A stretch of 64,000 nt of DNA from Pictodentalium vernedei (GCA_031216915.1 CM062297.1:832365337-832429336), one strand, 5' to 3'; counted from the stretch's first letter, positions 33,206 to 45,750 are shown. The notes: generated by a model from the letters alone, not told the origin. Numbers and translations: made by a program.

Positions 33206-33213
33206 TATTTTGG

Positions 33214-34399
33214 ACACCACAGATTTGATTTAGTCTTACTCTCCACTCCCCTTATGAATAACAAGCAGATTCTTCCGAGTTTGTACTAAAAGGATTGCAG
33301 AATACAACTACTCATTTTAAGGTATTTTATTTTTAAATAATTTATAATCTTACTCATACCACATCAGACTTCCACTGTGTGCTTTCTTGTACAGTTAAAA
33401 CTAGAAGTCCTGTCATGAAATGCGCACAAATAGCACTTCGATCTGCGCGTTGATATACGCGTTATGACCATAGTGAGGATATCAGATTCTGTACATATGT
33501 CTTGTGCACAAGCAACGTTTCAGCCATTGGACCGCCAGGTAACCCGGAGGATCATTGGCAGAAACATTGCTTGTGTTTGCTATGAGTAACCAGGAGAACC
33601 TGCCGTGCTTTGGATGCCATGCGATATGGCAATTGCGCGCAATTCCTACGCGCAATTAAGCCTAGATAAGCGCACAGTTCGTGCCAGGACTTCTAGTTTT
33701 AACTGTATAAGGCAGCCGTGCCCTGGCAAATATTACCTTCTATCTGATCTGCTTCATTATAAACATTTAGGTATATGATTTATATAGGTTATTTCTGTCG
33801 ATTCTGTTTAGGGCATTCAATGCAGCGACATGCAGTTTTCAAAATATTAAGCTGGATGGCCGTTAACAGCAGCCAGCTTGTCAGCTTTCATTGTTAACCG
33901 CAAATGCGTTTGCATTTGTTCGTTATTTCCTCGGAAAAGCCCGGTAATTGTCCAGAAAAAAAACAGTCGCTTTCGTACATGTATACTTGTCGAGTGGGCC
34001 ATTGCCGTTTGTAAGAAGCAAGATCACCCTATTACAAGGCATTGCCCAATAACCAGAATTCATACCTCATGAAAATAACAAACAATTCGGACGAGCGTTA
34101 AAAAAACTTGTCAACTTCGAAATTGTTGGTCCACTTTTGCAACCACTAAGCGAATTGGGGATACACTCTTCTGACCGAGCAGCACTTTGCTCAGATAAAA
34201 TGCCAAAACTACTGGTTCGAATTCTTTGTCTGAATAAATTCAAATATTTGCAGAATCAATCTTCTCTATCAACTCGGACATGTAAACACTCTAATAAAAG
34301 TCGATATTCGTTTGTTGTGTGATTTTGAACTGATCTATATTTCATCGAACGTTTATTGAGCATTTAAGAGTCTGAACATGATTCGAAACATAGAGCTTT
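33214..34399. other. Non-coding with a fold-back-like pair
   Basis: Near 33395-33420 acagttaaaactagaagtcc recurs inverted at 33690-33709 (ggacttctagttttaactgt), so a ~315-bp inverted-end element, about 33393-33709, is likely. Otherwise nothing recognised. Confidence 0.55.
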
Positions 34400-34652
34400 T
34401 TAACCCTTTACCTAACGTAACGGCCAAAACCGGCCAGCGCTATTCTCCAAAATCGCCAATTAATTTTCATTATTTTTTTCATTTTTTGTCTCAAAATCAT
34501 AGGTTATGACCCCTCGTTGGAACGAGCTCGTCGAGCTCGTTCCAACGAGGGGTTATAACCTATGTTTTTGAGACAAAAAAAAGAAAAAAATTAGTTATTC
34601 AAGAATTATTTTTGCAAGTGTCGTCTGCTTTTCAGGTTAGGTAAAGGGTTAA
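34400..34652 (+). mobile_element. Palindromic TTAA MITE, copy C
   Basis: 253 bp, TTAA at 34400-34403 and 34649-34652, same orientation as A and B and nearly identical to them. Confidence 0.92.
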
Positions 34653-34840
34653 CAACACTTAATTGAAGGCTGTAAAGATGTAAGCAACGTGGGCTACATA
34701 TAAATCTGAGCTAGTTATGATGAAAGCATCTTACCGTCTCTTTACCACTTCGTTCAAGCAATGGTGTTGAGTCCATGTTGTCTGCCTGAATGGGTGTTTC
34801 ACCCAGTCACCACTTCATGAGGACCTGCAAAGAAAACGCA

Positions 34841-35059
34841 TTAACTCTTTAGACCCGAGAGACCGTTTTTCCAGACCAAGAACATGATATGTTATAAATT
34901 CATTAAGTATGATGTCTGCTTAATGAATGTGTGGGGCAGCCCAATTAATTCTTTCAACATGCAGCCGCAATTGGTCTATCCCCAAATTATGAATATGGCC
35001 TCTTCCAGTTGCTGTCATTGAACTGGCATGGAAAATACCACCAGGGTTCAAAGGGTAAA
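34841..35059. mobile_element. Second TTAA-ended repeat, copy 2
   Basis: It starts TTAACTCTTTAGACCC and ends CCAGGGTTCAAAGGGTAAAA. It aligns with 187-393. The right TTAA has decayed to TAAA. Confidence 0.6.
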
Positions 35060-35287
35060 ATAATTGAACCATAAATAGTCAAAGTTGTATATATTTTTAC
35101 TATTATGCTATCTGGGGCGAAAACCTAGGGTACTAATGGAACTATAATTTAATGGGTAGTTACCGATCAATTTTATTTTTCGAAATTATATTAGATCCTC
35201 ATTTGCATGCGTTCTTGTGTGGTTTCATCATACAGTGAAGATCCACCGGGTTCCACGTACACCACTTTCGCCCCAAGCATTACTGTT

Positions 35288-36285
35288 TTGCTTATTTGGG
35301 TTTAACGACACTTTCAACAACCAGGGTTATATCCGGGGCTGGGAGGAGTTAAAATTTTCCTTAACACGTTAACGTGTTAAATAATTCTGCGTTAACGAGT
35401 TAAATGACGTTAAATGTTAAAATGAACAAAATTTTAATAACTTCGGCCATTTTTATTACGTACAGTTCGTCTCTGAGTTCCAATGTGTTCTCAGGAGACG
35501 AGTAGTTAATATAGTTCTCGCAGGTTATCGTAAATTCTAACATTCAGCAATGTTTTCATTTAAGAATACAATCGCTGCAGAAAGAGACATCCGCCGTTGC
35601 TCGAATACCAGTCCTAACATGGAAAATAGGCGTTCGGATGAAGCTGATATTGCTGTATCGCCAAATATCGGCGGGCCAACTTCGCCAACGTTGGTAGGAG
35701 GGCTTCATGGTCTCTCCACCAAATCAATGGATCACCTATAATTGACGGACATCTAAATTATTCGTGTTCTTCAAATTCGTCAAATGGCGTAAAATACGAC
35801 GTCATCGGCACGCGCGATCCTGCTGGGGTAAACACAAGATAACGACGCAATGCTACATATTATACAATTATAATCTTCAAACTTAAACGTTATTAACTTG
35901 GTTAAAAAATTTTAACTTTGTCAAAATACTTTAACACGTTAACGTTCGAAACGTTATCTTCTCTCAGCCCTTGTTATATCGTGTCAGACAGTTTTAGGGT
36001 CGAATAAGGCGGAGCACCCAGGGAGAACCACCGAGCAACAGTGAGTAATTAACTGTAGGACTCTCCAACTTATTAACCTGGAAGAATAGGGTTAGCCTCT
36101 GTTGATGACAAATGTACTGTAAACGCGTTAGTGCACGGTGAGTCCGAACCACCATGCTCTCGCATGGGCAATGAGGATGGCGTGTTTTGCTAAGGACATA
36201 ACGTATGCGACGCGGATCAGGACTGAATCGTCGACATTTCGAGCCCGTGTCCAATGCTCTAACCAATGTACTACCGCGTTTCCCC
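35288..36285 (-). mobile_element. tRNA-derived SINE, minus strand, interrupted by hAT
   Basis: Two pieces (35288-35333 and 35973-36285) of a SINE also present at 40085, 43843 and 58208. The tail tttaacgacactttcaacaa is at the left and the tRNA-like head, with complement of a B-box (tttcgagcccg) and tgctctaacca, at the right. The middle is occupied by 35334-35972. Confidence 0.75.
35334..35972. mobile_element. hAT-like element inserted in the SINE
   Basis: The target duplication GTTATATC lies at 35326-35333 and 35973-35980. Tips CGGGGCTGGGAG and CTCTCAGCCCTT are inverted, with subterminal cacgttaacg on both sides. A 63-codon frame (35550-35741, starting MFSFKNTIAAERDIRRCSNT) may be a transposase scrap but was not recognised. 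Confidence 0.88.
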
Positions 36286-36299
36286 GCGCATTACTGAAA

Positions 36300-37057
36300 C
36301 TGCTGACTTATTCAACAAGCTCAATATTCTCATAGTCCTTCATATTTGATACAATTTACAATGAAAATAACGATTATTATAACTCATTACAAAGTAGAGC
36401 CCACTAAATTGTACATCTTTTAATTGAATAACCCCGTAAGTTAGAAACGCTAAACCATTTTCCATGATTTATATATGAATTTAACTTGCTAACTGCATAT
36501 AGGTTACAGAGTAAACTCCTCGTAATTTGATAAAAAAAATCCTGTAAACTGTCGAAAAATTCCTTTGACAAAAACTTAATTCCCCACATTTAGAGACATT
36601 TTTGGCGTCAATACATCCAATACAAGCATTTAATTGTTTATACCTTTGTTTGACAGAACTCCATGAGCTCTATCAAGATATAATAGAATAACTGTTTAGT
36701 TTATAACTAAAGAAATGAAAATGACTCAATTCCTGTTAATAACATGCTCCTCTGTTAATTGAATATGCTTCTCTGGCAAAGTTGCTATTCAGTTAACAGG
36801 GTTCCGCTGTATATGATTTGGTAGCGATCGAAATATGCTAGGTTCTTTTTGTCATGCTACTAAACATGAACTGCGGGACACAGATGATTTATAATTTCTA
36901 CCTTCAAATTCAATGTGGTTATTGTGGAAAGAAATTCATTATTCGAGTACAGTCCGGGGTGTGAGGAGAGTCACACTGGCTTGAAACTGAGGCGCCCTTC
37001 GGCTGCGTCTAAATTTTCGAATCAGTGTAAATTTCCTTATACTCTGTAATATTATAA
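36300..37057. other. Non-coding; decayed hairpin
   Basis: At 36650-36690 a decayed version (tttgtttgacagaactc, catgagctctatcaagatat) of the perfect hairpin at 51627-51673 is visible. No gene recognised. Confidence 0.5.
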
Positions 37058-37195
37058 GTTATCTCCGCCAACATGTATGGTATATGGAGATTTTTTCCTG
37101 GATGTCGGTTTTTAAACACCGAGCCGCAGGCGAGGTGTTTAATGAGACATCCAGCTATTAAATCTCCATATACCATATATGTTGGCGGAGATAAC
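37058..37195. repeat. Fold-back repeat, ~55-bp arms
   Basis: gttatctccgccaacat.tatggtatatggaga and the complement at 37160-37195 pair; inner arms around gatgtc..tttaaacacc also pair with ggtgttta..gacatc. A likely palindromic MITE. Confidence 0.9.
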
Positions 37196-38438
37196 GTTTT
37201 TGTCCCGTTTGAAACACTATAGAAACATAGAGGAAACAACTTTCTGGACGCGTTTCTCACGCTCCGCAATCAGTTGGACCAAACTCGTGAATAATTGTTT
37301 TGTTCTTACAAACACAGAAGACAAACACAGAAGACAATAGATAGAGTTACATCCTTTGGGTTGTTATTGGAAAATCGTAACCATATCGTTGACAGATTTT
37401 CTCTTATTTTATTTTTCTCAAGTTGTTTGATTTAATTATTCGACTATTTAATTTATAACACCAAAATATTATCAAATTGTCAGAAATCTGGTGATATTTG
37501 TGACTATTTTCAGGTTTTGTGGTTCAATTTTTATTTAGAGTCGAGCGAAAGCGAAAAGCTTTCATTCAAACGATATACCCCCGATGTTTCGCGTGCCCGT
37601 ATACCCTAGATCTTGTACGCTCTCATATACCTTGGATGTTGGGTGCGCCCTTTGCCATGGGTATTTGTCCTAGGCATTCTTACCAACCAGAAGACAGAAT
37701 TTATCTGGATATAGGGACAAAGTTGGATAACTAACACAATGTTATCAAATCTTGAAGAATTTAACCTTTCTACACCAAAGAATGTTATTGTGGCCAGGCG
37801 CCAAAATGAATACTCCTTGCTGCTCCTCATCCTCACAAGTTCCAAGGGAATTTCCCGGGATTCATGATCTTACCCACTGTAAGTAGATGGTAATTTCCAG
37901 GATTTTACAACATTGACACCATCTTGGGGGTAGGGGGCGCAGTTGGGTGGAGACGTTTTCGGTGACGTTCAAGAACTCGAGCTGTTTTGAGTTAAGTAGG
38001 TTCCTCTTGTATAATATAAGGCAGCATCGATGTAATAAATGGCGTGGGTGGACATTAGACGTTACCATTCTGAACAACCGTGATTCGCAAAATTCTTTTG
38101 GAAACTCCATGGTTCTCCCAATATCCGTTTAAACCGTCTTCCAATTCGAAGGGCGACAGGTACATTTACGAACAGGCGCCAAAACACACATCGAGAAACA
38201 AATCCTTGCTCGCCTGTGTGTTAGAACATGGACACACATTACAACGAAAGTCCAAATCTTTGGGGAAAACAGTTTTAAACATGTGCAGGTTGTGGGCGAT
38301 AGCACTTCATTTTAACACAGGTCTTCACTGGGACTTTTCATTGTTCATTGGGGTAATTTCGGCCCTTCAAAAGATTTTCAACCCCAATTTAGGCGTTCAA
38401 ATTGCCAGGGGCGTAAAGTTTTGGGTGGGTGGTAAAAA

Positions 38439-38439
<1 letters not shown>
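37196..38439. other. No supported gene
   Basis: Several open frames occur (37519-37734, 37606-37845, 38080-38715), but the last runs through the TC/AC microsatellite and none shows motifs or splice structure. Confidence 0.45.
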
Positions 38440-38507
<68 letters not shown>

Positions 38508-38550
38508 GGCTTTCTCACACACACACACACACACACACATACACACACAG
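38440..38550. repeat. (TC)n then (CA)n microsatellite
   Basis: TC run 38440-38502 followed by an AC run 38516-38550. Confidence 0.98.
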
Positions 38551-39964
38551 TCTTGTTTTCCCTACATACCGAGGTACCCCATTGTCTGTCCTTTGTGTGG
38601 ACTAACGGTTTCAACCTCGTTTTGCCGGTACAGTTCTGGGAAAACAACCGAGGTAAAGGGTTTCTTTTGTCTTTTGTACCTCGGTAAGGCGAAACACGCA
38701 AACTCTTTTGTCTAGTTACCTCGTCAAGTTGGTAAGACAAACGCACGTACACACGTACACACATAGTATCACCAAAAACAAACCCTTAGATGTTTCGAGC
38801 ATCATCTAGTTCGTAAAAGTGGAAAAAAGGCGCCATGAAAGGAGCTGTCAGCTGATATTTTTAATCTTCTTAATTAAACATTTCTTAATTAAAATATTAC
38901 TTACCCCCCCCCCCCCCTCCCCCCCCCCTACTCCGTTTGTTGCTTTTGTGTTGTCCCATCGTTTACACCATCCTTTTCTTTGTGGAAAAACCATATGCAG
39001 TTTAAGGTGTAAATATTTGATCTGAATATGATGTTCTGATAAAGTTATTTTCTTTTTAATTGTATGTTAATGTTAAGAAAATAATGAAAGTGTGTTGGGT
39101 AAAAGATTAGGTCAGTTGGGCGATGGAAAACACACATTTTTTTACCTGTGTCATCAAAATCTTGTGACAAAGTTCTACTACTAATATCTTCAGTAAAAGC
39201 CGAAGCACCATTGCCAGATCTCAAGCAGGTACGGAAATATCGCGTGGAGATTTAGAAGGGATGTGATCAGGGCCAACAACACTCCATACCTACTTGTGCA
39301 ACTTCAAAACAACTCAAACTGCCACATGACTGCAACGCATTTCAATGTCAATGTGCCCACTCCGATTGAGCACGTCTTTGTGAAAGAAGTCCAGGCTGTT
39401 TGAAAAGAAAGATGCAGCATTTGTGATAATATATAGTATATCATCATTTATGTAAAACCAAAGGGTCAGATAAACCTCCGATTGGTGAGTGAGACATTCT
39501 AAAAGGCATGTGTGCAAATCGTAAGTGGGAGTATAACCCATCCAACATACTCAAAAATGTCCTTCTGTGCAGTATCAGGGAGGAGTACTATTATTGTCCG
39601 ATATTGAATGACCTCGGCATGGGTATGGGACTGTCAAGGGTGTTTGCCAGTTTGGAGATATGTGAATCAGACCAGCCCTACAAGTTAAACATGGCATTCA
39701 AGAATGTTGTGGTTAAAGTGGTTGCAATCTACCACAGCAGTTTCGATAGGTTGCTCACTCCAGTAGAATCCTCGAAATATCTCGCCGAAAAGCATAGGTA
39801 TATGGGGATTTCTGCTTCATTATGATGCTGGCGGTTATTCCAGTCCAGGATTGGATTTTGCTTGCCACTGAAATAAGTATAATATGGGTATATTTAATCC
39901 AATTTCTCTCTGTAAATGGAATGGATTTTTGATCTCTTGGGATAAATTTGGATGAATTTTTCAT
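38551..39964. other. No supported gene
   Basis: A C-run at 38905-38928. Frames at 39314-39541 (minus) and 39508-39825 (plus) overlap and show no recognisable family. Confidence 0.4.
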
Positions 39965-40008
39965 CAAATCTAGTCATGGCTGCTTCATAGCAGCCATGAC
40001 TAGATTTG
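39965..40008. repeat. Perfect hairpin, 20-bp arms
   Basis: caaatctagtcatggctgct and agcagccatgactagatttg around loop tcat. Confidence 0.95.
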
Positions 40009-40084
40009 AAGAAAAATATCTTGAAAATACTCAGCAGGTTAAGAGTTAAGGACCATAGGACAAATTCATGTTTGTTTGTTTTGT

Positions 40085-40395
40085 TTATTGTATTGGGGTT
40101 TAATGACACTTTCAACAGCTAGGGTTACATCGTGTCGGGCAGTTTTACCGGCGCAGAAAGCCGGAGTATCTGGTGAGAACCACCGAACAGCGGCGAACAA
40201 CTGTCAAACTCCCCAAAGTACTAACTCTGCACGAGCAGGTTTACTAGCAGTTGAAGGCAAATGCACCACCGACCCCATGTGGGCAATCAGGATGAGGCGT
40301 ATTTCCCAAGGACATAGCACAGTTATCGCTGGTCAGGATCAAGCCGCTGACCTTTCGTTTTGAAGTTCAATGCTCTCACCACAGCGCCACTGTTC
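40085..40395 (-). mobile_element. tRNA-derived SINE, minus strand
   Basis: Shares tttaatgacactttcaaca, the cgtgtcgggcagttttac run, gagaaccaccgaacagcg and caaggacata with the 35288 and 43843 copies, ending at caccacagcgccac (tRNA-like head in complement). Confidence 0.75.
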
Positions 40396-40667
40396 TCTCG
40401 ACAAATTCAAGTCAATGTGGGGAAAACATATGACAATATGTTGGGTGGGTGGGTTACTGGGTGGTAAAATATGACAAATCTTATCGATTATGTTCCAAGG
40501 TTGCAATATGCTTTATTCACATTCTTTCTAAGGGGCTTAACACCGTCCTGATTTGCATAAATACCACTGTTCGTCACCTTCAAAACTGCTGACTCTGATC
40601 GACTGGAAATCGATCACTTAACCGTGTGATACACCTATCTATTTATTTTGCCCGCATTTTTAATACA

Positions 40668-40797
40668 CTATAAAATCAACTGGGTTAAAAACCAACCCAA
40701 ATCAACGGGGTTGAGTTAATGTGAACCCAGTTGGGTTCATATTCACTCAATCCAGTTAATTTGGGTGACTTTTTAACCCAACTGATTTTAGAGTTTA
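40668..40797. mobile_element. Small palindromic MITE
   Basis: Ends ctataaaatcaactgggtta and its complement (taacccaactgattttagag) enclose a ~85-bp interior made of further acccaa/ttgggt inverted pieces. No coding. Confidence 0.8.
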
Positions 40798-41261
40798 GTC
40801 ATTCTAGAGCCACACATCCTCATATTTATATTATAATGTCAGCTCTTGGGATCAACCAGTCAGCGTGGATAAATAGTCGATGATGACGTCATTGGTGACC
40901 CCATATGAAATCAATATTAGGTGTGTGTCAACCATGTTGTTTTTAGAAATAAAATACAACCGCCTCGTCTCAAAAATAGCAATCTCACAGCAAACGTTCC
41001 GACTCGTCCGTTGAATATGATTAAAGTTTCATTAAACTCACTTAAACAAAAAGAAATAATCTGTTTATAATATGTGTCCCATATTAAATTATTTCGATCG
41101 ATAACCCCATCCAGAAGGTTAATCGTCTCGATCGACAATCACTTCAACACGAAACGATTGCTAGATAGAGTTACTCCACTTACATTGTAAATTTACGACT
41201 GCTTGTTTACATTTTCACAATAAAGTACCGAGCCGATTAATTAAAGGGACATACTGGATTT

Positions 41262-41395
41262 TGTCCGCTGACATAATAAATACGTTACGGGATGTTTAGT
41301 GGTCCGATATGGTGTCATGTGAGGCGACGTGAGATCGATATTAGGCGAGGCATTAGCCGAGCCTAATATTGATCTCACTGTAACTTATAATATAT
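41262..41395. mobile_element. Palindromic MITE, family with 42485
   Basis: gacataataaatacgttacg, the gtgtcatgtgaggcgacgtg run and the inner hairpin gatattaggcga / tcgcctaata. It resembles 42485-42640 in order and sequence. Confidence 0.7.
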
Positions 41396-41399
41396 GTGG

Positions 41400-42484
41400 A
41401 AGAAAAAGAGACTGTTTCTTGGCTTCTTCTCATCCCAAAGGACCGTTTTCCTCACATCTTCACCCCATGACACAACCCGACTAGGCTTCATTTGTAAAAT
41501 TATTATCAGCGAGAGACCAACAAGACTATATTAAAAACATTACTCATCAACAATCAGTGAGAAAATTTGACGACATAGGTGAATGTATTAACTTTTTTCT
41601 GTCTCACCAAGCATATTTGAACAAATATAATCTCACTTCTACACTTAGTATATCGCCCCTTTTACTGTATGTTTAACCACGTTTCGCGGCGTTTGCGCGC
41701 ACAGACTACAGTTGATATAATGTGAGGTCGTTTTGATCACAGAATATAAAGATATTCGTTCTTGCCCTGCTAATAGATATTCAATTAATAATTATTTAAT
41801 TCACCTTGAAACGTCAAAATATTAACACGCTTAGTGAAACTTCGCGGCATCATAATAAAACTACGTCTGTGGTGAGTCTTAATTCATAATATTTAGTGAA
41901 GAAATATGTCTCATTGTAATTCCATCAAAATTCGGTCAACTCATGTCTCGATTGAGAAACATTTCTTCCGTTGCTTCATTGAATGTCTATGGTAGTTTTA
42001 AATTCTATCGAATAGAATGTTTCAGTTGGTCGGAAAAGCGAACCGTGAGCTGAAATATTCCACATGCTTGAATCTAAAAATAGGTTATTTAAGAGCTAGA
42101 CTGAGTCCAAGCCATAGCAGTGTCCGCATCGTTTAATAATTTGACTGGTCTTTTGAGAGCTTGAACCATTTTATTATCTATAAAATGATGAATAAAAAAT
42201 ATTATCATGCCACCTGTTTAATTTGACCAATCAAGGTGCTCTAATAGCATCGGTGGAACATGCTATATTGGGTTATGCAATGGGGAACCAGCTATCGGAT
42301 TGAGTCCATATACTGCCAGTTAGCGTGTATGAGCCCATACACCCCCTCTGCTGGGCGCCATTTTGTTTCCGAATTAATTTTCCCACCTCGAGTTTTCACC
42401 TATTTTCGTGCAAATAAAAGATAGTTTCCTGATAAAAATTCAAAATGGAGCGATTCGGTTCTTTGCATTTATTATTAATTCGTT
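41400..42484. other. No supported gene
   Basis: AT-rich with no convincing coding or RNA feature. Confidence 0.45.
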
Positions 42485-42640
42485 TGGTGACATGATAAAT
42501 ACGTTATAGGGTGTTTATTTGCCAGATGTGGCGCCATGTGAGGCTCAACGCGATCAATATTAATCTCACCTCGCCTCACATGACGCCATACCTGTTAACT
42601 AAACGCCCTGTAACTTGTAGTACGGGGCGTTGTTACCTAC
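42485..42640. mobile_element. Palindromic MITE, second member
   Basis: gacatgataaatacgttata, gtttatt..ccagatgtggcgccatgtgaggc, inner atcaatattaat, then the complement gcctcacatgacgccat and ctaaacgccctgtaac. Confidence 0.75.
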
Positions 42641-42694
42641 AGGCATATGCACATGACAATGTCCAACAAGAGAACAATGGAACTATTCGCTTTA

Positions 42695-42945
42695 TTAACC
42701 CTTTACCTAACATGAAAAGCAGACGACACTTGAAAACAAAATTCTTGAATAACTATTGTTTTTCATTTGTTGTCTCAAAAACATAGGCTATGACCCCTCA
42801 TTGGAACGGGTTCGACGAGTTCGTTCCAAAGAGGTATCATAACCTATGTTATGAGGACAAAAAATGAAAAAATAATAAAAAACAAATGGCGATTTTTGTG
42901 AATAGCGCAGGCCGGTTTTGGCCGTTACGTTGGGTAAAGGGTTAA
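42695..42945 (-). mobile_element. Palindromic TTAA MITE, copy D, reverse
   Basis: TTAA at 42695-42698 and 42942-42945. It reads in the complement sense to A, B, C and G; the central palindrome has several mismatches, so it is older. Confidence 0.9.
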
Positions 42946-43842
42946 TGCATGCACGAGTTTCAGAATCGATGATGACAAAGTAAAATGTACTTACCTGTGT
43001 ATTGCATGACACGATATGACCCTGGTTGTTGAAAGTGTCGTGAAAGTCCTATATGCAATAAGCGACCGGTGAACTCCGCACAGAAAAAAATAATTTTTTC
43101 TGTATAAATTGTACAACAAATATTATATGATTGTACGTTTTTTCATTATTTCTTTCATATGGATGTTTGATACCACAATAATTCCCAAGTTCAAATCTTG
43201 ACTTGGTAGGTTCCACCTGTGATCACCATACTTTCCTCGAATCTGTTGCCAATATTTTACAACTTTGGGTAGCTACAATGGCAAAGCTAAAACAGTTTAT
43301 CCATAATTGCAAACTGTCTGAAGAGAACAGTATCATGTTTGTACTGTAAAAAGGTCGCTTTCCTCACATATATCCATGAAAGGAATGAAAATGAACTTTG
43401 CGCAATGATTTTAATAATTGATAAACAACAGCCTGTTCAGTAACAATGTTATTTACAAAGGGAAAACATTACAACTTCTATATCTTTATAGAAAACAAAC
43501 AAACTTAGATATGAATTAAACACGTGTTTGAATCGGTGATTTAATCTCCGTGAACCCTTTGCCTTCCTACAGATGACGTTGACAATATTTCACTTTCGTA
43601 AATAATTAAAGTAAGAGGGCACGGAGTTTTAATCCCTCATCCAGGCCCGAAGGAGGGTTCAGGAGGGGCGGTTCGTCATCCCACGACCATGTCTGTTGGA
43701 ATTTTTTATTGTCCGTCGAAAAAATTATTGTTCGCTCGAATGTCAACCTTTTCGCTGAGAGCCTCTGATTTGAAAACAAAAGTTGATCATTGGGCGGAAC
43801 TACACTTTTCATCATACAAATGTGGCCCTGTGTTTCTATTTA
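42946..43842. other. No supported gene
   Basis: Nothing recognised. Open frames across 43606-43815 are on both strands and unsupported. Confidence 0.4.
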
Positions 43843-44241
43843 TTTTATTTTTTATTTATTGGTGTTTAAGGTCACATACTTATGCACAATGGCTTATCAT
43901 GACCGTGACAGTTTTATGGGTAGAGGAAGCCGGAATACCCGGAGAGGACCACCGAGCAACGACGAGCAGCTGCCAGCTCCCCAACATCGTAACTCCGCAC
44001 TGCAGCACAGGCAGGGTTAGTGTGGTTGAAGACATGCGCACCATCGATGTGCAGTACTTCTTAGTACACGGTGTCATCGTGCCCCTATGTGGACAATCGG
44101 GGTTAAGTGCCTTGCCCAAGGACACAACGCAGGAGTCCGAATCGATCGCTCAGACGGTCACCCATCAGAGGACTTTCCAGGTTCTACGTTGCTTAACTTC
44201 GGTGATCTGGCGAGAACCGGTTACCGCAACGCCACCGCGCC
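43843..44241 (-). mobile_element. tRNA-derived SINE, minus strand, near full length
   Basis: Complement of the 58208-58575 copy. Shared: cttatgcacaatgg, gtcatgaccgtgacagtttt, gagaggaccaccgagcaacg, cgtaactccgcactgcag, cttgcccaaggacacaacg, ending gccaccgcgcc. A/T-rich tail at 43843-43860. Confidence 0.85.
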
Positions 44242-44316
44242 ATGTGTTTCAAATATCTTTGAGCTCGTTGTAAGTATATGACACGTAATCGTATACATAA
44301 AATGTTTTCGTATGTT

Positions 44317-44372
44317 ATTATTATTTTAAAGAATTCCTTTCGTAAACGAAAGTAATTCTTTAAAATAATAAT
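44317..44372. repeat. Hairpin, ~26-bp arms
   Basis: ttattattttaaagaatt.cctttcg pairs with cgaaagtaattctttaaaataat around a short loop taaa. Confidence 0.9.
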
Positions 44373-44627
44373 AATAAACGAACGTTTTCTCCTGTTTCGA
44401 TTATTATTGTTTTAAAGAAGTACATTGAGTTACGTTTCAAGCGCGTATCGGCGGTTAAAGACTCGGAAAAACTGTCGGAACATTTTATCTATCACCTCAT
44501 CATATCGGGAAATTTTGAGATTCTTGATTCGGGTTGCCCTCACCTTAGAAAATTGTTTAAAGAAGGATATAATTTAATGTCCAGCATATCTGGCTACCTA
44601 ATACTAAAGAGTAACAAAGTCATGTAA

Positions 44628-44810
44628 TTATTTATTTATTGTTTGTCCATGTGATACAAATGACGTATTTTGAGGGTTTTTCAGGACCTGAAATTTCAAA
44701 TCCCTGTTTCCAATATTTTCCCAGGTACGAGAAGAACCCAGCAGGGCGAACTATTTTTATGCATAAAATAGCTTGAAATCCTTCAAAACTCATTTTAAAG
44801 CGAAAAGGTC
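44628..44810 (+). repeat. ~185-bp dispersed direct repeat, copy 1
   Basis: Matches 45558-45750: aattatttatttatt, tttcaggacctg.aatttcaaatc, caatattttccc, gagaacccag, gaaatccttcaaaact and ttttaaagcgaaaa. Confidence 0.8.
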
Positions 44811-44848
44811 AGAGGAAACAAGTCGTGTATAGAGGATATGGAATGAGT

Positions 44849-44961
44849 GTTTTTCTCATATAATATTTATGAAACGAGTCTAAGAATTTTCCGTTTTGGC
44901 GAGCCTCTGGCGCCCAAACGGAAAATTCGGACAAGTTTCATAAATATTATATGAGAAAAAC
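44849..44961. repeat. Fold-back repeat, ~30-bp outer arms
   Basis: gtttttctcatataatattt with atgaaac pairs perfectly with gtttcataaatattatatga.., and inner arms aattttccgttttggcg / cgcccaaacggaaaatt pair too. Confidence 0.92.
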
Positions 44962-45027
44962 AGTCATTTCATATTCTATTTATCATATGACACACACACG
45001 CACAAATTAGCCACTTAGTATGACTTT

Positions 45028-45248
45028 TTAACCCATCACCTAACTTGAGTTTTAGACGGCACTTGGAAAAAAGATCCTCGTATAACTAAAAATTTTCATT
45101 TTTTTGTTTCCAAAACATAGGTTATGACCCCTCATTGGAACGAGCACGTCGAGCTCGTTCCAATGAGGGGTCATAACCTATGTTTTGGAAGCAAAAAGTG
45201 AAAATATAAAAAAAATGAATGGCGTTTTTCTTGTAGGTAAAAGATTAA
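45028..45248 (-). mobile_element. Palindromic TTAA MITE, copy E, shortened
   Basis: 221 bp with TTAA at 45028-45031 and 45245-45248. It has the same core (acataggttatgacccctca, tggaacgagc) but lacks ~30 bp near the right end, and its sequence is more diverged. Confidence 0.85.
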
Positions 45249-45301
45249 TACAATATATAACCCACCCTAAATAGGACAGATAACATAAATTCTCCCTACT
45301 G

Positions 45302-45475
45302 AAATTATGCAAATGTCACTCAGTTGTATTTTGTTTAGCCAATCAAATTGTCCAGTTTTGAAATTGACCAATGAAAGCTCCCAACTCTAATTATGCAAAT
45401 TATGAAAATGTGGCCCAGTTTTATTTTGTTCAGCCAATCAAATTGTCTAGTTTTGAAATTGACCAATGAAATTGA
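45302..45475 (+). repeat. ~90-bp tandem duplication with CCAAT-like motifs
   Basis: Two units each hold attatgcaaat, ttttattttgtt.agccaatca, aattgtc.agttttgaaattg and accaatga. The octamer-like ATGCAAAT and CCAAT-like motifs are probably coincidental to the repeat. Confidence 0.75.
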
Positions 45476-45557
45476 CGGAAGGCTTTATTTATCACTGATT
45501 AATATGAAAACAAAATATCAAATGTTTTAAAGTGAACAAAACGGAGGAGTCATATGA

Positions 45558-45750
45558 TAAAATTATTTATTTATTACTTGTCCTAACCAGGTCATAAAAA
45601 TGCCGTACTTTAAATTTTTTAGGTCCTGGAATTTCAAATCTCTGTTTGCAATATTTTCCCTGGTATGTGGAGAACCCAGCTAGGTGAACTATTTTTTATG
45701 CAAAAAATAACGCGAAATCCTTCAAAACTTATTTTAAAGCGAAAACCATT
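45558..45750 (+). repeat. ~185-bp dispersed direct repeat, copy 2
   Basis: Second copy of 44628-44810, 930 bp downstream; the TTAA MITE copy E lies between them. Confidence 0.8.

Noticed and set aside
43689..44273. 194-codon plus-strand frame
   Set aside because: It lies mostly on a minus-strand SINE; the open frame is a by-product of the SINE sequence and is also seen in the 58237-58539 copy on the other strand.
45302..45475. CCAAT/octamer promoter
   Set aside because: Motifs occur only because a ~90-bp repeat is duplicated; no gene or start region is adjacent.
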